This document shows, in pieces, positions 62,123 to 64,000 of a stretch of 64,000 bases of DNA. The notes under the pieces were generated by a model. It ran no database searches. It was not told where the DNA came from and saw only the letters and a program-made list of their open reading frames with translations. Both the position numbers and the translations under genes were made by a program. The stretch is from Palaeococcus ferrophilus DSM 13482 (GTDB taxonomy: Archaea > Methanobacteriota_B > Thermococci > Thermococcales > Thermococcaceae), in NCBI RefSeq assembly GCF_000966265.1, contig NZ_LANF01000013.1, positions 1-64,000 of the forward strand, given 5' to 3'. Position 1 is the first letter of the stretch. Every line of letters starts with the position of its first letter.

Positions 62123-63145
62123 TAATGAATCTAAGAACAGAGATAGTACATGTGAATCCCGATGTTTAATTGAAAGAATAATAATTCCGATGCTTATTTT
62201 AATGGCTACATGCAAAAAGCGATGAAAAAAGCTCAATCTGTCCGAGTGTTTCTGTATCAATTTAATATAATCTAAATGGGTCTTAATAAAGAGCTCCGGG
62301 GATACGCTTGCAACTTTCTTTCTGGCAACTCCCACTTTATGCCAAATCTTGGCTTTTGGAACATACATGTTAATCAATTCCCGTTTTGAGGCATGGATAC
62401 AGAGATCAACATCTTCATTTCCAAAGAAATAGTCCTGACTTAGTATAGTTAGTCTTCCCAAGTTGTTAACTTTTAAAAGCATTGAAGCTCCAGTAATCCA
62501 ATCCACACTAGTTGGGGAGGTGCTATACTTTTCGGCGATTTTTTGATCTCTGTGATAATAAAACCATCCAAATTGAGATAATTCTCCTCCGGCGAACCAT
62601 ATCACGTCATCCCTTCCATTGTAGTCGTAATAATATATTTTTGGACCAACAATTCCAATCTTCTCATCACTCTCTGCAACTTTAATGAGCTCTATTAAAA
62701 AGTTCGGATCTACAACGGTATCATTATTTAATAGTAACACATAGTCTGGGTTTAGAACACTCAGAGCAAACTTTATCCCAACGTTATTCCCGCCAGCAAA
62801 TCCGTAGTTGTCTTCGTTTTTGATTAAAATCATCCTTCTATTGGAATCAAATTTCCCGTAATGAGGTCTGTTGAACTTCCCCTGTTTTGCTTCATTTTCA
62901 AGTATCTCAAAAACCTTAATCGGTTTGTTATATGGATTGTACTCAAAGAACTTTGAATTAACCTTGATTTTCCCCGCTGCATACTCTTTAATTTTTTGAA
63001 CAGAGTCATCTTCTGACCCATTATCCACAACGATAACATCATAGTTGGGATAGGTTATCCGATAAAGCGATTCGAGGCATTCAATAGTGTCTCTCCAGCC
63101 GTTCCAGTTTAAAATGATAATCGAAACTCTAGGAACCTTCGACAT
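62114..63145 (-). CDS. Glycosyltransferase family 2 (cytosolic GT-A, rhamnosyltransferase-like)
   Basis: 343 residues. VSIIILNWNGWRDTIECLESL at the N-terminus, VVDNGSEDDS, a long insertion (about residues 60-105), then GFAGGNNVGIKFAL, LLLNNDTVVDP (metal-binding), and GASMLLKV plus FFGNEDVDLC: the pattern of COG1216 glycosyltransferases. The C-terminal about 40 residues may form an amphipathic anchor. It shares 17 bases with the upstream UGM-like gene, so both are on one transcript from the right. Confidence 0.88.
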   Translation of the reverse strand: MSKVPRVSIIILNWNGWRDTIECLESLYRITYPNYDVIVVDNGSEDDSVQKIKEYAAGKIKVNSKFFEYNPYNKPIKVFEILENEAKQGKFNRPHYGKFDSNRRMILIKNEDNYGFAGGNNVGIKFALSVLNPDYVLLLNNDTVVDPNFLIELIKVAESDEKIGIVGPKIYYYDYNGRDDVIWFAGGELSQFGWFYYHRDQKIAEKYSTSPTSVDWITGASMLLKVNNLGRLTILSQDYFFGNEDVDLCIHASKRELINMYVPKAKIWHKVGVARKKVASVSPELFIKTHLDYIKLIQKHSDRLSFFHRFLHVAIKISIGIIILSIKHRDSHVLSLFLDSLLS

Positions 63146-64000
63146 ATTTTTTCACCATTTTAACTACCGCATCCATATTTGCATACTCCCAACTTCCGAA
63201 TCTTCCAATGCTGTCGATTCCTATCGTCTTTAAATAACTAAATATTGTTTTAAGATTTTCTTTATAATTCAGATCGTAAATCACATAGGCATACTTGAAT
63301 CTATAAACTGTTGTTAGGATTACCTCATCCTTATCAATTATTCCTAACCTATCCAAATCTTCCACAGTTCTCTCTGCAATTTCTTTGTCACTCGCCCGGC
63401 TTACCCCATCCCCGTCTTTGTATGTTATCTCAGCCAGAACTGAAGACTTCCCTTGAGGAGCCCCATAAGGCGAATAGTTGGAGGGGAAGCTAACCCTGTG
63501 AGTTAAAACGTCCTTATCCGGAATGTAGAGCCATGAAAAGTCATTGAGTTTTGGCTTATCAACTCCTATTCCGACCGTTATTAGAGAGTTGAACTTCAAG
63601 TTATTTACTGCCTCGATAACTTCATTGGGCACGTCTTCTAGGGCTTTAATTAACTCTTGCAATGGAATTGTAGAAATTAGCTTATCAACTTCAAATTCTT
63701 GCTTCCCGTTCGAGATTATCCACTTCCCTTCTTCTTTTTTGATCTTTCTGACTTCAAAATTTGTAATTATGTTACCATTTATCGGCTTTTCAAAGGCTTT
63801 TGCCAGGCTCTGTATCCCACCGTATTTTGGATAATAGAAGTAGATCTGGTGAGTATAGCCTTCAGTTGGTATTCCAAGGGAGGACTTTATTATGTCCTCA
63901 ACTGGTGGCTGGGGGATTCTATCGACCCAGACTGTGCTCATTTGATCTAGGGGGTACTTCCAAATCTTCTCGTTGTAGGGGATCAGATATTTTTCTGCAA
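63129..64000 (-). CDS. FAD-dependent amine oxidase / UDP-galactopyranose mutase-like protein, 5' end outside window
   Basis: The visible 290 residues are the C-terminal part of a flavoprotein; the frame is open to the window end and begins AEKYLIPYNEKIWKYPLDQMST. Signs of the protoporphyrinogen-oxidase/UGM-like family are WVDRIPQPP, YPKYGGIQSLAKAFE, the C-terminal FAD motif GSWEYANMDAVV and the LISTIPLQEL stretch. In glycan clusters this type makes or oxidises nucleotide sugars; UDP-galactopyranose mutase-like is a guess. The N-terminal GxGxxG is not seen. An ATG at 63941 exists but is internal. Confidence 0.8.
   Translation of the reverse strand, partial: AEKYLIPYNEKIWKYPLDQMSTVWVDRIPQPPVEDIIKSSLGIPTEGYTHQIYFYYPKYGGIQSLAKAFEKPINGNIITNFEVRKIKKEEGKWIISNGKQEFEVDKLISTIPLQELIKALEDVPNEVIEAVNNLKFNSLITVGIGVDKPKLNDFSWLYIPDKDVLTHRVSFPSNYSPYGAPQGKSSVLAEITYKDGDGVSRASDKEIAERTVEDLDRLGIIDKDEVILTTVYRFKYAYVIYDLNYKENLKTIFSYLKTIGIDSIGRFGSWEYANMDAVVKMVKKYVEGS

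Noticed and set aside
63129-63941. Start of the flavoprotein gene at the ATG at 63941
   Set aside because: The frame continues to the window edge with family-like sequence (YNEKIWKYPLDQ), so this ATG is internal.

Overview
The window comes from a hyperthermophilic euryarchaeon of the order Thermococcales, most likely the genus Thermococcus. The evidence is archaeal promoters (TATA boxes such as TTTATATA, strong GGTGA/GGAGG ribosome sites, many GTG and TTG starts), a group II chaperonin, archaeal Trm14, class I CCA enzyme, AglB/STT3, PyrBI aspartate carbamoyltransferase, a 419-residue glutamate dehydrogenase of the Pyrococcus/Thermococcus type, and a KlbA ATPase interrupted by the intein typical of this group. 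Genes are dense, often overlapping by 1 to 20 bases. No rRNA, tRNA, CRISPR array or insertion sequence was seen.

Layout. 1-3070 (minus): tRNA methyltransferase Trm14 (cut by the window edge), a VapBC toxin-antitoxin pair, a circularly permuted GTPase and a TIGR04076-like protein. 3158-10983 (plus): a type IV pilus / type II secretion-like operon: DUF515 anchor protein, exported protein, KlbA ATPase with a 523-residue class 2 intein, and two TadC/GspF-like membrane platform proteins. 10988-17897: FKBP isomerase, a DUF2118 gene, a first MoxR-DUF58 cluster, a PhoU-like DUF47 protein and phosphoglycerate dehydrogenase. 17924-22217 (minus): ABC exporter, small exported protein, thermosome. 22403-24748: a candidate box C/D guide RNA, a YgjP metallopeptidase, and a minus-strand operon ThiR - VanZ - YjbQ that looks connected to thiamine. 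24864-31000: PyrBI, an ECF-type vitamin transporter subunit, an NSS amino-acid symporter with a 32-residue MetS-like partner, and glutamate dehydrogenase.

31279-43765: a double winged-helix regulator operon, a Usp - ion transporter - Usp operon, an exported Lon-type (S16) protease, CCA enzyme and ThpR separated by an inserted DUF4143 ATPase, an OPT-family transporter, a ferritin-like protein and a NagD-type phosphatase. 43813-52102: a TasA-like exported fibre candidate, a DUF1616 membrane protein, and a second, divergent MoxR-DUF58 cluster with DUF4350 and Ig-like membrane proteins. 52104-64000: a cell-surface glycan region that begins with the oligosaccharyltransferase AglB and continues with glycosyltransferases, an alkaline-phosphatase-like enzyme, a polytopic membrane protein and a UDP-galactopyranose-mutase-like flavoprotein cut by the window end. 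From about 58.1 kb this region becomes visibly AT-rich, as expected of an exchangeable glycan island.

Points that most deserve a second look: one run of seven G (23172-23178) extends two convergent genes past their natural ends, and removing one G restores a stop in both; the Ala1 class 2 intein in KlbA; the unlisted 32-codon MetS-like gene; the C/D RNA candidate; several well-placed palindromes at promoters; and the pair of MoxR-DUF58 clusters.
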